Shown here one piece after another: positions 45,415 through 57,203 of a stretch of 64,000 nucleotides of DNA. The notes beneath the pieces were generated by a model, which was given only the letters and a program-made list of their open reading frames with translations, was not told the DNA's origin and made no database searches. The position numbers and the translations under genes are program-made. Within the stretch, counting starts at the first letter, position 1. Every line of letters starts with the position of its first letter. Source of the DNA: Straminergon stramineum (taxonomy: Eukaryota; Streptophyta; Bryopsida; Hypnales; Calliergonaceae); the NCBI GenBank assembly GCA_963920665.1, contig OY987265.1:10917001-10981000 (forward strand), written 5' to 3'.

Positions 45415-45849
45415 TAGTTTTTTGGATTTAAGACTCATAGGACGATGTAGTGGCTTACAAGTTGTTCCCACCTAGTTATAGATAGGATCATGTACTTTGT
45501 TTTAAACATGGTCAAAATTTGATTTTGACTTTAGTTCACACTAAACATAGCCTCAAAGGAGATTTTTGTGCCATTAGCTACTAATTATTGGAGCATGTGT
45601 TCTCATTTAGGGGTCTCATTAGAAGTTAATGGGATGCACAAACCTGCAAGTTGATAAGAGCACTTTAGAAGTTCTCAAATCTAATTTTTTTTGAGGATTT
45701 TTGGCTTTTAGTTAACCACTACTTTTGAAGTGGTGGGCCTGAAAAGCTACCTCATTAAATGGCCTTAGTATTGTCATTAGAGGCATGCTACACCACGTGT
45801 TTCCTAAGTTCGGCATTTACCAAGATTCATAGGTGGGAATGTATTTTCA

Positions 45850-46792
45850 TTTATTAGTCCTTTACAACTCAAACACTGCTTGAAGTGTTATAGATATAAT
45901 TTTCACTAAGTTATAGAGATCTCAACCATACAATCTTGTAGTGCACTTGTTGTAGATGATGTGCATCAAATTTGGTGTCATTTGACAGCATAGATTGCAA
46001 GATTATAATGTTTTAGTGTTGAAAAAGGATGCTGAATTTTTCTTAAAAATACATTTGGAGGTGAAATTTGGTTTCTAAATCTACTCAAATGAAGAAACTT
46101 TGAACTATAAAGTGATTCAATATCAGCATAAAAACACATTGATGAGAAAAATATCATTCAATTGACTCATTGTGTCTACAAAATGGCTTTGAAATGTCAA
46201 AAAATAGCAAGAAAAGTTGCAAAAAAATACATCAAAAACTAAACCTCCTTATACTAAAATGCTTCTCACTCACTCATAACTTCTTGGATTGAGATGAAAT
46301 TTTATAAATACAAAGTAGACTAGTATGGACAACTTTTCCAAAAACAATTATTGGAAACAAACATTGTATGAAGAAGAAACAAGCCGCCGAAGTTCACTAT
46401 AATCCCAAAATGTCGGGATTTTGAATGTCGAATTGCTCCTAGACATTCAAAACAACTTGGATTGACTTGAAAATTCTACTACAATAACTAGACTTCAAGG
46501 TGAATATACCCCAACAATTTTATTTAAAACTAACTTTGGATGAAGGAGATACAAGCCCCCAAAGTTGCAGCCATCAAATGCAGTTTGGTGAACTCAAATT
46601 GAACTTGTGAACTTCGATTGGCTTCCAAAAATTCAGCAAATCTTGTATTGATTTGAAAATTTTACCACACAAACTAGAAGAGAGAGCACAAATTTCCCAA
46701 CAAGTTTGATTGAAATCGGACATTGGATGCAAAAATTACAGCACTTTGAATTTCACCCAAGGACACTTTTGGTCCCCTTGGGCGGTGAGGGG
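45850..46792. mobile_element. piggyBac-like MITE family A, reversed copy
   Basis: The right end GGGCGGTGAGGGG is followed by TTAA (46793-46796). The inverse sequence matches family A in order over about 900 bp (for example GAGATCTCAACCATACAATC; CAATTGACTCATTGTGTC; AACTTTTCCAAAAACAATT). The left terminus is lost, so the left boundary is approximate. Confidence 0.75.
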
Positions 46793-46796
46793 TTAA

Positions 46797-47399
46797 ATGG
46801 GAGCTCACCTTGAGATGGGAGTTTTTGCCTCCCCTCTTGGGCTGACTGGGTCCCTTGCTGGTTGCTGCGGCTCTGTTCCTCTTGTTTCCTGTTCCTTTGC
46901 ATTTGGATCTTCACAGTGTAAACCCCCCCAAAAAATTCCGCCTGCGACCATCAGTCTCTTGGTTCGATGTACTGTTTCCCTTATCAATGGAAATTGTCCA
47001 TTTGTTTCCATAAAAACCCAAAAAACAAACTTGCATTCTTTCAATATTGAGAAAGGGAGAAAAACAACCCTGCAAGGAATTGTCAGCTCCATCCGTCACT
47101 GTTTGATTTCATTTGTCTGTTTTTTTCTTTGTATATAATAATTTCCAAAAGATCAGAGTCTAAGGTAAGCTTGCATCAACCGAAACCCAAATAGCCTACT
47201 GACTGACAGATACGTCACCAGAGCGAAGCACGAGTTGAAGAGACGTAAAGAGTTTGAGCGAGCCATCAATGCGCCGGCGCACGCCACAGGTGACTATTGA
47301 CAGACTCATGTTCAATGTGGAAGTTCCTACATGTTCAATGTTGTCCTCCCTCATTGAAATACTTAGAAATGGGTTGAAATAATGTTACGGTCATTAAGG
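46797..47399 (+). other. GC-balanced island with one possible exon
   Basis: Composition rises at about 46800-47300. At about 47203-47291 the reading DRYVTRAKHELKRRKEFER, then INAPAHATG up to a GT, is charged and helix-like and follows a CAG-like acceptor. No neighbouring exons were found and I cannot name a family. A longer frame at 46797-47138 shows no domain. Confidence 0.3.
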
Positions 47400-47730
47400 G
47401 AGCCGACCCATTTCTGACCACTTAAGCAGATACACATACTGCAAGGGAGGTTTCAACAGTGGGGAAATTTTCCTATGAGCAGAAATAGAGTTCATAAGGT
47501 TTTCATAATTTTTCAGATTTCTTTTTCTCAAAAAATAATCAGTACGAATTTTAAGCTGAAGATTCTGTTCTACCCATGTTGGTCACACAGACCTTCCTAT
47601 TTCTGACCAAGGGCTGGTTGCAAAATCCAACAAGGGCTGGGTCCAAATTTGAGAGTCTTGTAGCCAATCATAATGCACCAAAATTGCCCGGGAATTGTGC
47701 CTGCATTAATTGTTGCTAATCACCTGCTGA
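47400..47730 (+). repeat. Dispersed repeat family M, copy 2 (uninterrupted)
   Basis: CCGACCCATTTCTGACCAC, GGGGAAATTTTCCTATGAG, CAGAAATAGAGTT, GGGCTGGTTGCAAAATCC and TGTAGCCAATCATAATG occur in the same order as at 8697-9313 but without the MITE insertion. Confidence 0.75.
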
Positions 47731-48429
47731 TTGAAATTACTCCACCCTACGTTGCCAGACTAGGTCTGTGATTAGTAAAGGGTTGGCTCCCTTACACCTC
47801 AAATGGACCACTCTTCAAAATCAACCCCTATTTTTGAAAGAAAACTCAACAAGAAAGATATTCAAAATGGTGCGCACAATGGTCCAAGATGACCCTAAAC
47901 TACCGAGTGATGGAGGAGAGGTATCCAAACTGAATGGTGTGGTTGCGGGTTCGATACTTGACAGTGACAAATTCTTTACCTTGAGTGAAATCAACCTCTC
48001 TTCTTAACGGAACTCCTTGCAATGTGTTTCCTAAACATGCTTGTTTAAAAAAAAATGGTTTGTACAATAATAAGGAAAATTGTTAGATGAATTCAAAAGG
48101 GCATTTTGAAAAGTTGTGCATCTCTATTTATAGTATTGTGGAGGTGGCAACTTTACAAGTGGTTGATTTTGGTACACATGTTGTAGTTGTAATTTCTTAT
48201 CTATGACATGTTTTCAATTCTACTAAGTTAGTGTGATTTCTTGATGTGGATCAAACAATGGATTTTGGCATCACCTACATGATACTTTTAGCACCCTACA
48301 CCTTGCATTTGACAATTTGACAGGTTTGAGCCAGTCAAACTCCTTCCCTCCACAATCATAGCATTGCCATGAAGGCTTGTGGGAGTTTATTCTTTAAAAA
48401 AAACTTGCAAGGAATTGTCGAGTCACTGT
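47731..48429. other. Intergenic sequence, no gene recognised
   Basis: An 79-codon frame at 47768-48007 lacks any domain. A GGTTCGATAC motif at about 47948 resembles a tRNA T-loop, but no tRNA fold is present. Confidence 0.45.
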
Positions 48430-48433
48430 TTAA

Positions 48434-48850
48434 CCCCTAAACCTATTGACGTCGATTATCTAGACAATGAACAGATTGAAACTCCAATTTCATCCTCCTA
48501 ACTACTTGGATGAAAGTCATTTAAATTTGTGAAGATACGTTATCAAGTTGTTGTCCTATCTAAGGTTTGGATTTGGTGTTACTAGGGTACATATATTTTT
48601 CTAAAATTACAAATGTGCAAGTATGTCAAGTGGTCAAACTACATGGACTTTAGTTCAAAACTGGATTAGCCAAAATGAGGTCATAAATAGGAAGAACACA
48701 AAAATTTCAAAAAATCACCATGTGGAGAGAACCTCATTTCAAATCCATTCCAACAAATTTTACTCAAAAATGATAATATTTTACTTGCAATCAAATTTTG
48801 AAGGAATTTTAGAATTTCCCTTTCAAAATTTATAAAATTTCAACTGTCCC
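48434..48850 (+). repeat. Family H repeat, copy 2, with a piggyBac-like left end
   Basis: TTAA (48430-48433) then CCCCTAAACC; interior matches 6180-6555 and, reversed, about 54880-55325. The right terminus is unclear; the next TTAA boundary (49037) belongs to the neighbouring element. Confidence 0.6.
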
Positions 48851-49040
48851 TCAAAATTCTCCAGTTTCCATAATGTGGAGAAACTAATGTGCACATGGTT
48901 CCATTTCAAGTGGTCATTGACAATTCCTATTTAGACCATTTGAAGACACTCATTTGCTGATCCTGCACCTTCATATTTGCGTGCAACTCAAACATTAAAG
49001 AAATTAAAAGCGTGTTTGTGGATGTACCCTTGTGACTTAA

Positions 49041-50868
49041 CCCTTAAAGGACCATTGTCCCTTCGGAGGACAAATGAGATTTCAGGCAGGTACCTACAGT
49101 CTCAATTTTTGTCCTGATTTTTTGAAACTTTTTATGAAGATAGAAAAATTGATGAGCTCTGTGGGAATGTAATTTTTTTTCATTTGGTTCTTGGGAACAA
49201 AAGTTATGCCCAAATAAGCTCAAAATAGGGGAGAGGGGGCAGCAAAAAAAAGCTTCAAAAATTTCAATTTTTTTCCTTTTTCCCTTATGGATTATATTTT
49301 TGTCTACACGGAAAGCTTTGATTCATTCCATTTGGATTTGTTATGAGAAAGTTATAGACAATCTTGTTTTTCAAGTAGTTAGAGCATCTTCTTGAAAAAA
49401 TAACTTGTAGGATTCTTTTGTGAATGCAATGTTTACAATTTTTCAAAATAAAAAGGTCCATATCATTTCATTTTCTTTCTAGAAAATTCTCACCATTGGG
49501 ATTAGTGCATTTAAATTCCATCTTAGAGATATTAATAATTTAGATTCTCCTTCTATCTTGTACCTACTTCTACTTAACAATTTTTTCAAGTATAAAATTT
49601 TATTTTATTTCCTAGATTCTCAACTCAATTCTCCACCAGAAAGATTTAAAGCTCAAAACTCTATAGTGCAAAAAAATAAAGTGAAGAAGGTTCAAAGTCA
49701 AATAACCTAGTCCTGCAATGTGTAGAAAAACTTGTTTTCTTCACTTTAAACGTAGATATCTTGCAATCTATGGGGTCAAAAATTTTGTAATTTTTTCCAC
49801 AAATTTTCATATTAGTTAGGTGTAAGATCCTACGGTTAGATGTGCAAAAAAAATAATTTTCGAAGTTTTAACCCCTAAAGTTTCTTGACTACCTTATCAC
49901 CCAAAACCCTCAAAAACTGCCATTTCTAATACAAGTACCAAATTTTTGAAAAATATCATTTTTGGACACATGTAACCGTAGGATCTTGTAGTAATCTACA
50001 TTGAGAATGTGTGGAAAAAATTTCAGAAATTTCCACCATGTAGATTGCAAGATATTAACATTTGAAGTGACAAAAATCCTTTTTTTGGCCCTGCGAAAAA
50101 CCGGGCAGCTGCACTTCACAAAATCCTATTTGTATGAAAAAATGTCCAAAATGGTGGTGCTTCTTTAGATTCATTCTTGAAGTCAAGTTGTCTATATTCT
50201 TGAAAATTTTCAGATCATTTGGAATTGTGCAACATATAGGAATAAAATAGTAAGTACAAACATGTAGAGAATGATTCAAAATACTAAATTGTTAATAGTT
50301 TATTATTGGAATTGATAAATGCCAATCCCAATGGTGGAAATGTTGTAATAAACAATCTATACCCTACGATTTTATTTTTTTCCAAAAATATTAAAAATTG
50401 AGTTAAATAAAGGACTTCAAAGTTTATTTTAGAGTAGAAAATCCATAAGTGCCCGTAAACTAAAACATCTCATAACTTTTGACTCATTGATCAAAATGGA
50501 ATGATTCAAAGCTTTCTAAGTATATATCAATCTAAAAAACCAATTTCAAATTTTTATTTTTGAAAAAAGTGATTTTTTCAGATCTGCCCGGACTGCCCAA
50601 GTTGAGAAACAAACAACATATTAGGCCATAACTTTTGACTCATATTTCCAAATGTCCTGAAATTTAGTGCATATGAAAGATATTCCTCGTCCACACCTTC
50701 TATTAAAATTTGGGCCAAAAACATGGAAATCTGTAGTCACACGTACCTGCCCAAAATTTCTATGTTGCCAAAAAAGGCACTTTGGTCCTTTAGGGGTTAA
50801 AATCTTTGCTCTAAAAATGGCAGTTTTGAGTGTTTTTTTGCAGAAAAATGGCCTTGGTCTTTTAGGGG
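49041..50868. mobile_element. piggyBac-like family B element interrupted by a nested family C element
   Basis: TTAA (49037-49040), CCCTTAAAGGACCATTG at the left, CTTGGTCTTTTAGGGG at the right, TTAA (50869-50872). Without the nested 49872-50796 and one TTAA it is about 900 bp. Its right terminus (CTCTAAAAATGGCAGTTTT) matches family B copy 1 (CCCTAAAAAGTAGCAGTTTT). Confidence 0.82.
49872..50796. mobile_element. piggyBac-like family C, copy 1 (925 bp), nested
   Basis: TTAA (49868-49871), CCCCTAAAGTTTC at the left, TTTGGTCCTTTAGGGG at the right, TTAA (50797-50800). It interrupts the family B element. Four further copies or fragments: 17080, 30282, 55328, 60057. No transposase frame. Confidence 0.87.
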
Positions 50869-51325
50869 TTAATCCATCTCAAATGCCAACAGAATTAGAG
50901 CACAAAAAGGCCAACATGAGTTTAACAAATCCGAAAATGACTTTGATCCTGCCACACAGTCAGCAAGAATGTTAAAAATATGTCCTTAATTTTAAGACCA
51001 TAAGACACCAGCTGAACTGAAGAAGAAGTCATTCCGCATCAGCTTAAAATCCTTCATTGATAGGCCCACTCCAACGTACAAAATTCTCAAGCTTGATGAA
51101 CTACAGTAGTGAGTGAGTGCAGTCTGAACTCTGAACCTGAGTTGGACTTGCTGCATGTCAATTGCATCAGATAAGGGCTGCTTCACACTTTGAGGCTGGG
51201 CTAATTTCCCTTGAGGTCGATTGCACAACTAGGCTTACTCATTTCCATTATTTTTGGTGCCCTCTTGGAAGATGACGTAAGTTACATTCATGGACTGATC
51301 GAGTACTAGCTTGCATATTACTTTG

Positions 51326-51895
51326 CACTACTGCGAAACCCGTCGCTATTCATTCCTTGAAATATAGTAGAACCACCCATGACCAACCACTTAAGGAATC
51401 TATGCATGGTCTGGAGTTGTAGAAGGCAATTTTAATTTACAAACCTGTGGACAGATAGAAATCATGGGTATTGCCAAAGTTTCGTAATTTTATTCCTTAA
51501 ATTCAAATTGTTGTGAATTTTAGAAGCCAAAAGTTGGCGCACTCCCATCCCCAACATATAGGTCCTTCCATCACTGCTCATCTAGAGACTAGTTGGGCTC
51601 TCGAATCGAAGCATATCTGTCATTACAGTAATGGGTACAAGGTGGTTGGAAACTGAAAATTTAATGATTATTTGTCAGTCCTCTCTCTATTGAATTTCCC
51701 ATTGCCTATGTATTGACCATGGGTTATGGCTGGTAATGGGCGGTTCTACCATAGTGACAAAACTTTGGGTGAGTGAAAAAAGTCAGAAGGGACAAATCGT
51801 GGGGCCGACTTGGATACTAACAATAGATCATTTTCAGTGAGAAGTGACACAGTTTTGTATCTCCTCCATGAAAAACTAAAGGGTTCACTCTAGTG
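51326..51895. mobile_element. CACTA MITE with TSD TTG, carrying a nested mariner-like MITE
   Basis: CACTACTGCGAAACCCGTCG at the left and GGGTTCACTCTAGTG at the right; TTG duplicated (51323-51325 and 51896-51898). Removing the nested 387 bp plus one TA leaves 181 bp, matching the 182-bp relative at 11589-11770. Confidence 0.93.
51365..51751. mobile_element. 387-bp mariner-like MITE family G, copy 4, nested
   Basis: TA (51363-51364), TAGTAGAACCACCC at the left, GGGCGGTTCTACCA at the right, TA (51752-51753). The CACTA relative at about 11627 reads TTGAAAATAGCGACAAAA, the pre-insertion site with one TA. Confidence 0.93.
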
Positions 51896-52001
51896 TTGGT
51901 TTGCTTGGGAGTTGGTCTTGGATCCATTGGCAAAGGTGTCAAGCAAATTCATCACCTGCCACAGTGGAAGTCATGTCTAGCTATTGCAACATATTAATTA
52001 A

Positions 52002-52962
52002 CCCCTCACCGCTGAAGGGGATGAAAAGTGTCCTCAAGTAAAATTCAAAGTGCTGTAACTTTTGCATCTGATGTCCAAATTCAATAAACTTGTTGGATAA
52101 TTTGCACTCTCTCTCTTCTAGTTTTTGTGGTAAAATTTTCAGATCAATCCAATATTCTCTGAATTTTTGGAAGCCAATCGAAGTTCACATGTTCAATTTT
52201 AGTTCTCCAAACTCCATTTGATGGCTACAACTTCGGGGGCTTGTATCTCCTACATCTAATGTTCTTTTTCAATAAAATTTGTTGGTTTATTCTACCTCTT
52301 TAGTCTAATTATTGTAGTAGAATTTGTATGTCAATTTAGAATGTTTTGAATGTCTGGGAACAATTCGAAGTTCAAAATCCTAACATTTGGGGATTACATT
52401 GAACTTTGACAGCTTGTTTCTTCTTCATACAATGTTTGTTTCCAATATTTTTTCTTGGAAAAGTTGCGCATACTAGTCTAGTTTGTGTGGATAAAATTTC
52501 ATATCAATCCAAGAAGTTATGAGTGACTGAGAAGCATTTTAGTAGAAGAAGGTTCATCTTTTAATGTGTTTTTTGCTTCTTTTCTTGCTATTTTTTGACA
52601 TTTCAAAGCCATATTGCAGACACAATGAGTCAATTCAAAGAATTTTTTTTTCATCAATGTGTTTGTTTACTGATTTTGAATCACTTTATAATTTCAAGTT
52701 TCTTCATTTGAGTAGATTTAGAAACCAAATTTCGCCTTGAAATGTGTTTTTGGGAAAATTTTAGCATCCTTTTTCAACACTAAAACATTATAATCTTGCA
52801 ATCTATGCAGTCAAATGACACCAAATTTTATACACACCATCTACAACAAATGCACTACAAGATTGTATAGTTGAGATCTCTAGAACTGAGTGAAATGTAT
52901 ATCTGTAACACTTCAAAAGGAATGTTGTTTTTGGAGCTATTTGGGCCTTCGGCGGTGAGGGG
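52002..52962. mobile_element. piggyBac-like MITE family A, copy 2 (961 bp)
   Basis: TTAA (51998-52001), CCCCTCACCGCTGAAGG at the left, CCTTCGGCGGTGAGGGG at the right, TTAA (52963-52966). Collinear with the copy at 13576-14546 throughout. Confidence 0.88.
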
Positions 52963-53076
52963 TTAATAAAGTATTTTCAACCAATTCTTCCTTACTTGTC
53001 GAATGCTATGTACGCAGGGACATATTTTATGTTCTACAAAGTTCCATGAGAAAATTGGCACATGGGGAAAGCTTAA

Positions 53077-54500
53077 CCCTTAAAGGTAAGGTCGACACGA
53101 ACATTTAGTGTTCGATGGATGACAAAGAATCTCTCTATGTAGGACAGAACAACAACTATTCATTATAGATTTTGTATGGAAAGGGGAGATCTTCTTCATT
53201 ACTTTGACCTCCAATGAGTATTTTTTATTTTTATAAAGTAGATGATGTCACACAGTTCCAAAAGGGTTGATTTCCATGGTCCACTATAAGAAACCTGACT
53301 TTCTTGTAGTGTTTTGACGAAACAAGTCATGTTGTCATTGACATTAGTGCATCACAAATCTTGAGCTTATGGGAGGTAGATTTCTATTGGATGTTAGGAA
53401 AGACATGGGGATGTTAGACCAAAAACAAGTGGATGAGATAGGGGACATGTATGTTTTTTTGGACATCAAGTAAAACATGGTCATATTTATTAGAACGTCC
53501 CTCCAAACAAGGAAGTGCCACATTAGCTAGGGGTTCTGAATTCATTGTTGGTAAATTTTTGTAAGTTACTATGGGCTAAGGTAAAATGTAGACCGAATGT
53601 GAAAAATATAAGGGAAGGGCAACCATGTGGCATGTTATTTAAAAAAAGGAAATGGATAGATGTACACTATGGATGAAAAGGAAAGTTCTTTATACAAGTA
53701 GGGTAGCCAGAAGTATGACAACCCATATGGGACATGTAAAGCAAATTTTTTGTTCAAAGTAAATTGTTTGAAAAAACCTGCAAATGTTGGAAACAATGTG
53801 TGGATGTCAAAAATAACATCTAAATGTCGAAAATAGCATGTAGATGTTGAAAACAACATCTAAATGTAGTGCTGTCAAATTCCTCTATTTGAATTATCCC
53901 ATCTCTTTTGTCATGAAGAGACAATGGATTTTAGTATAACAAGGACCTCTCCACCCTTTCTTCTTACAAAATATGTGTGAAGTATTCACTTGACTTTGCC
54001 ATCAAAAATTCTCTTAATGATAGATGGTCAATTCTTGTTGAATTTGACAATTTTTCTTGTTCATTTCTTTGGGACTTTCATTTAAATGATTACTTAAGAA
54101 ATTCAAAAATATTTATTTTTAAATAATTGATTTAAAAATAATAATATTCAAATTCTCAATTAACATGAAAATGTGCCACATCATCACCAAGTTGGATGAA
54201 AAAAATTTGACATGTCACTACCTACCCAACACACTCTTAGGTGGAATCTATGTGGCATACATGTGGAGCATTTTAGAAAGCTTGGAATACCTGTTTTTTG
54301 CATTCATTTTCATCAAACAAGTTGACATTACGATGTGTTTTTCTAGATTTTGGATGTTTTTAGCAATGTCAATTGCAACGGATTTTAGATGACATTATAG
54401 TTGACGCCCCTTCTGTTAAAAAAAATGTACTATCATGACTTCTAAAACATCACACAAAACATGGGATTCTTATAGTGGTCATCAATCTGTCCTTTAAGGG
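53077..54500. mobile_element. piggyBac-like MITE family D, copy 1, split by a CACTA element
   Basis: TTAA (53073-53076), CCCTTAAAGG at the left, GTCCTTTAAGGG at the right, TTAA (54501-54504). Without the CACTA insert it is 225 bp, and its inverse aligns with family D copy 2 just downstream. Confidence 0.85.
53282..54477. mobile_element. CACTA element (1196 bp) with TSD GTC, nested
   Basis: Ends CACTATAAGAAACCTGAC and GGGATTCTTATAGTG are inverse; GTC is duplicated (53279-53281 and 54478-54480). Subterminal short repeats occur (AACATCTAAATGT, ATGTCGAAAATAGCATGT near 53815-53875). No long transposase frame. Confidence 0.92.
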
Positions 54501-54526
54501 TTAAGTTACAAGCCTCACAACTTTAA

Positions 54527-54745
54527 CCTTTAAAGGACGGACTGGTGATCGTGGAAATCATCCCTTTGGGAATCGTGTGATATCATGCACTTTAAAAAAA
54601 CAAAAATAACTCATTGGAAGTCAAACTACTATAGAAAACCTCTCCTTTTCACAACAAAATTCTAAGGATGAATAGTTGTACATCTATCCTACTAGAAGGA
54701 TTCTCTATCATCCATTGATACAAAACATTTGTATAAGTGAACCAC
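54527..54745. mobile_element. piggyBac-like MITE family D, copy 2, right end decayed
   Basis: TTAA (54523-54526), CCTTTAAAGGACGGACTGG at the left; then ATCGTGTGATATCATGCAC, GTCAAACTACTATAGAAAA, AAGGATGAATAGTTG as in 41702-42158. The right TTAA is not seen. Confidence 0.7.
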
Positions 54746-54879
54746 TAAATATAAAGAGTCTTCTCCAGAATTGACGATTTAAGGAAAATCATTAGGAAGT
54801 GCGATTTGGAAGAATATTTAGAAATTGGTATACAATCAAAAGTTATAGATTGTGAGTTTTAGATTCCATCCACACAATT

Positions 54880-55325
54880 AGATTTACCCCCAGATTCACC
54901 AATATCACCACCAATATTTTTTTATAAATTTTGAAAGAAAAATTTCAAAATTCCTTCAAATTTTGATGACAAACAAAATACTATCATTTTTTGAGTAAAA
55001 TTTGTTGGAATGGACTTGAAATTAGGTTCTCTTATCAAGGTGGTTTTTAAAAAAATTTCATTCTTAAAATCTATGCCTTTATTTTTGCAAATTTATATTT
55101 GAACTAGAATTTCTACAATTTTGTCTTGGTCAACCACCTTACATACTTCTTTATTTGTAATTTTAGAAAAATATGTACACTAACAACACCAAATCCAACT
55201 ATTGTATAGGACAACAACTTGATAAAGTATCTCTACAAATTAGGATATCTTTCATCCAAGTAGTAATGAGGACGAAACTTAAATTTTGATCTATCAAAAG
55301 ATGGACATATGAGCACTCAAGGGTG
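54880..55325 (-). repeat. Family H repeat, copy 3 (reversed)
   Basis: The reverse complement of the phrases at 6180-6555 and 48434-48850, ending CTCAAGGGTGAA at a decayed TTAA (TGAA) shared with the next element. Confidence 0.6.
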
Positions 55326-55327
55326 AA

Positions 55328-56264
55328 CTCCTAAAGGTTTTATACTATGTTTTCACCAAAAATGCTCCAAAATTGCTATTTCTAGTACAAGTACCAAATT
55401 TTGGAAAACCCCCATTTTTTAGACACATGTAACCAAAGGATCTTGTAGTATGATAGTTTAAGATGTGTAAAAAATTTCAGAAATTTTTATCATGTAGATT
55501 GCAAGATATTAGTATTTGAAGTGAAAAAAATCCCTTTTTTTGCCTTGCAAAAATCTAGACAATTGCACTTCACTAGGTTAGATCATTATGAAAAAATGTC
55601 CAAAATGGTTGTAACTCTTTCGATTCATTCTTCACAAACAGTTGGCTACTTGCTAGAAAATTTTTAGATCATTTGGAATTGTACAACATATAGGAAAAAA
55701 TTAGCAAGTAGAAAGAAGTAGAGAATGATTCAAAATACTGAATTGTTAACAAATTATTTATGGAATTGGAAAATGCCAATTCCCATGGTTTTAATGTTGT
55801 AATAAACAATCTATACCCAATGTTTTTATTTTTTTTCCCAAAATATTGAAAATTGAGTTAAATAAAGTCATCAAAATTTATTTTTGTGCAGAGATTCCGT
55901 AACTACCCTCAAACTATCCACAACTAAAACTCCTCATAACTTTCATCTCATAAATCAAAATGGAATGATTAAAAGCTTTCTACATATATGTAAATCTATA
56001 AAGCCAATTTCAAATTTTTATTCTTAAAAGAAGTGATTTTAAGAAAGTTTTTTCTTGCCTAGATTGCCTGCTAAGCAATGAAAACTACATATCCTACAAT
56101 AACTTTTTAACCATGTATTCAAAAGTTATGAAAATCATTGGAGCTCAAAGCTACTCCTCAAGCATATGTTGTATGAAAATTTTAAAGAAAAAAAAATTCC
56201 ATTCATAGGAAGTTGCCAAAAATTGCTATGTTGCCAAAAGGAATACCATTTGGTCCTTTAGGGA
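55328..56264. mobile_element. piggyBac-like family C, copy 3
   Basis: Decayed left end TGAACTCCTAAAGG, right end TGGTCCTTTAGGG followed by ATTAA (TTAA at 56265-56268). Interior is collinear with family C copy 1. Confidence 0.75.
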
Positions 56265-56268
56265 TTAA

Positions 56269-57013
56269 TGGGATGGAAGCAATTTGAAGTCAACTTTAGG
56301 TGGAGTTGTATGTTGCTTGTTGCCCAATAGAACCTTAAGCCCTTAAGGATAGACTAGAGGTAGTCTAGATTTCTAAAATTGTAAAGGTATATTATATAAT
56401 GCAACTTAGAACATTAATGATGACTCTTAAAACAATAGTTGTAAAACATGCTCCATAGATCTTATCTAGATGGTTAGATCAAATGAAACATGAACCAATC
56501 TTTTTCCATAAAATTTGAAACCAAAAATTGAACATTCCTTCTAAAATTGATTGTAGATTGAACATTTGTGATTTTCACAAGAATTTTTTTTCTTTAAGGT
56601 TTAAAATGTTAAGTTCTCATCATAGTGATTTTTGAAGATTTTTATTCAAGTTGTTTTTAAAGGGTCATTTTTTAAATTGAAGAGGTTACTTTTTGAGGCT
56701 AGACCTACCAATACCTATTGAATTATATAATGTTTACAAAGCTAATTCTTTAGATTCTATTCTGTACAATTGTTAAAGAATTAATACATAAATTTTGAAA
56801 AAAAATGATGGATAAAAAATCGCATTTTTGTGTCTTTGATATGTGTTTGTGTTATTTTGTTGTTCAAAATTTGAATGCCTAGACCTTTATAGGCTAAGGT
56901 TTGAATGATGTTGACATAATTCTAGTCTTGAAACCTTTGTAGGGAATGAGGAATTGTATCCCCATGTATTGGCTCCTTTGTTATGGTAAAAGCATTCTTT
57001 AGGGCAATTGTAT
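56269..57013. other. AT-rich intergenic DNA, no gene recognised
   Basis: No domain-bearing frame and no element with clear ends. Confidence 0.5.
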
Positions 57014-57200
57014 CACTATAAGAAACCCACATCTTAGGTGACGTTTTGTAATTTTTTCAGATGGATTTTAGGTGACATTTAGATGTTCTATTGAACATGT
57101 TTATTGACAAAAAAACACAAGTTGTTTTTCCTGATGACACCTAAAATTCGTTTCAAAAAAAATTACAAAACGTCACCTAAGACGCAGGTTTCTTATAGTG
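57014..57200. mobile_element. CACTA MITE (187 bp) with TSD TAT
   Basis: CACTATAAGAAACCCACATC at the left is the inverse of the right end (GACGCAGGTTTCTTATAGTG) with two mismatches, and the inverse match continues through TTAGGTGACGTTTTGTAAT for about 40 bp. TAT flanks both sides (57011-57013, 57201-57203). The first 14 bp equal those of the element at 53282. Confidence 0.94.
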
Positions 57201-57203
57201 TAT

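Noticed and set aside
46797..47138. 113-codon frame beginning MGAHLEMGVF
   Set aside because: Starts inside the flank of a piggyBac-like element and has no domain; composition alone does not support a gene.
47930..47970. tRNA or tRNA-derived SINE suggested by GGTTCGATAC
   Set aside because: No matching A box, acceptor stem or anticodon stem at the right spacing could be formed.
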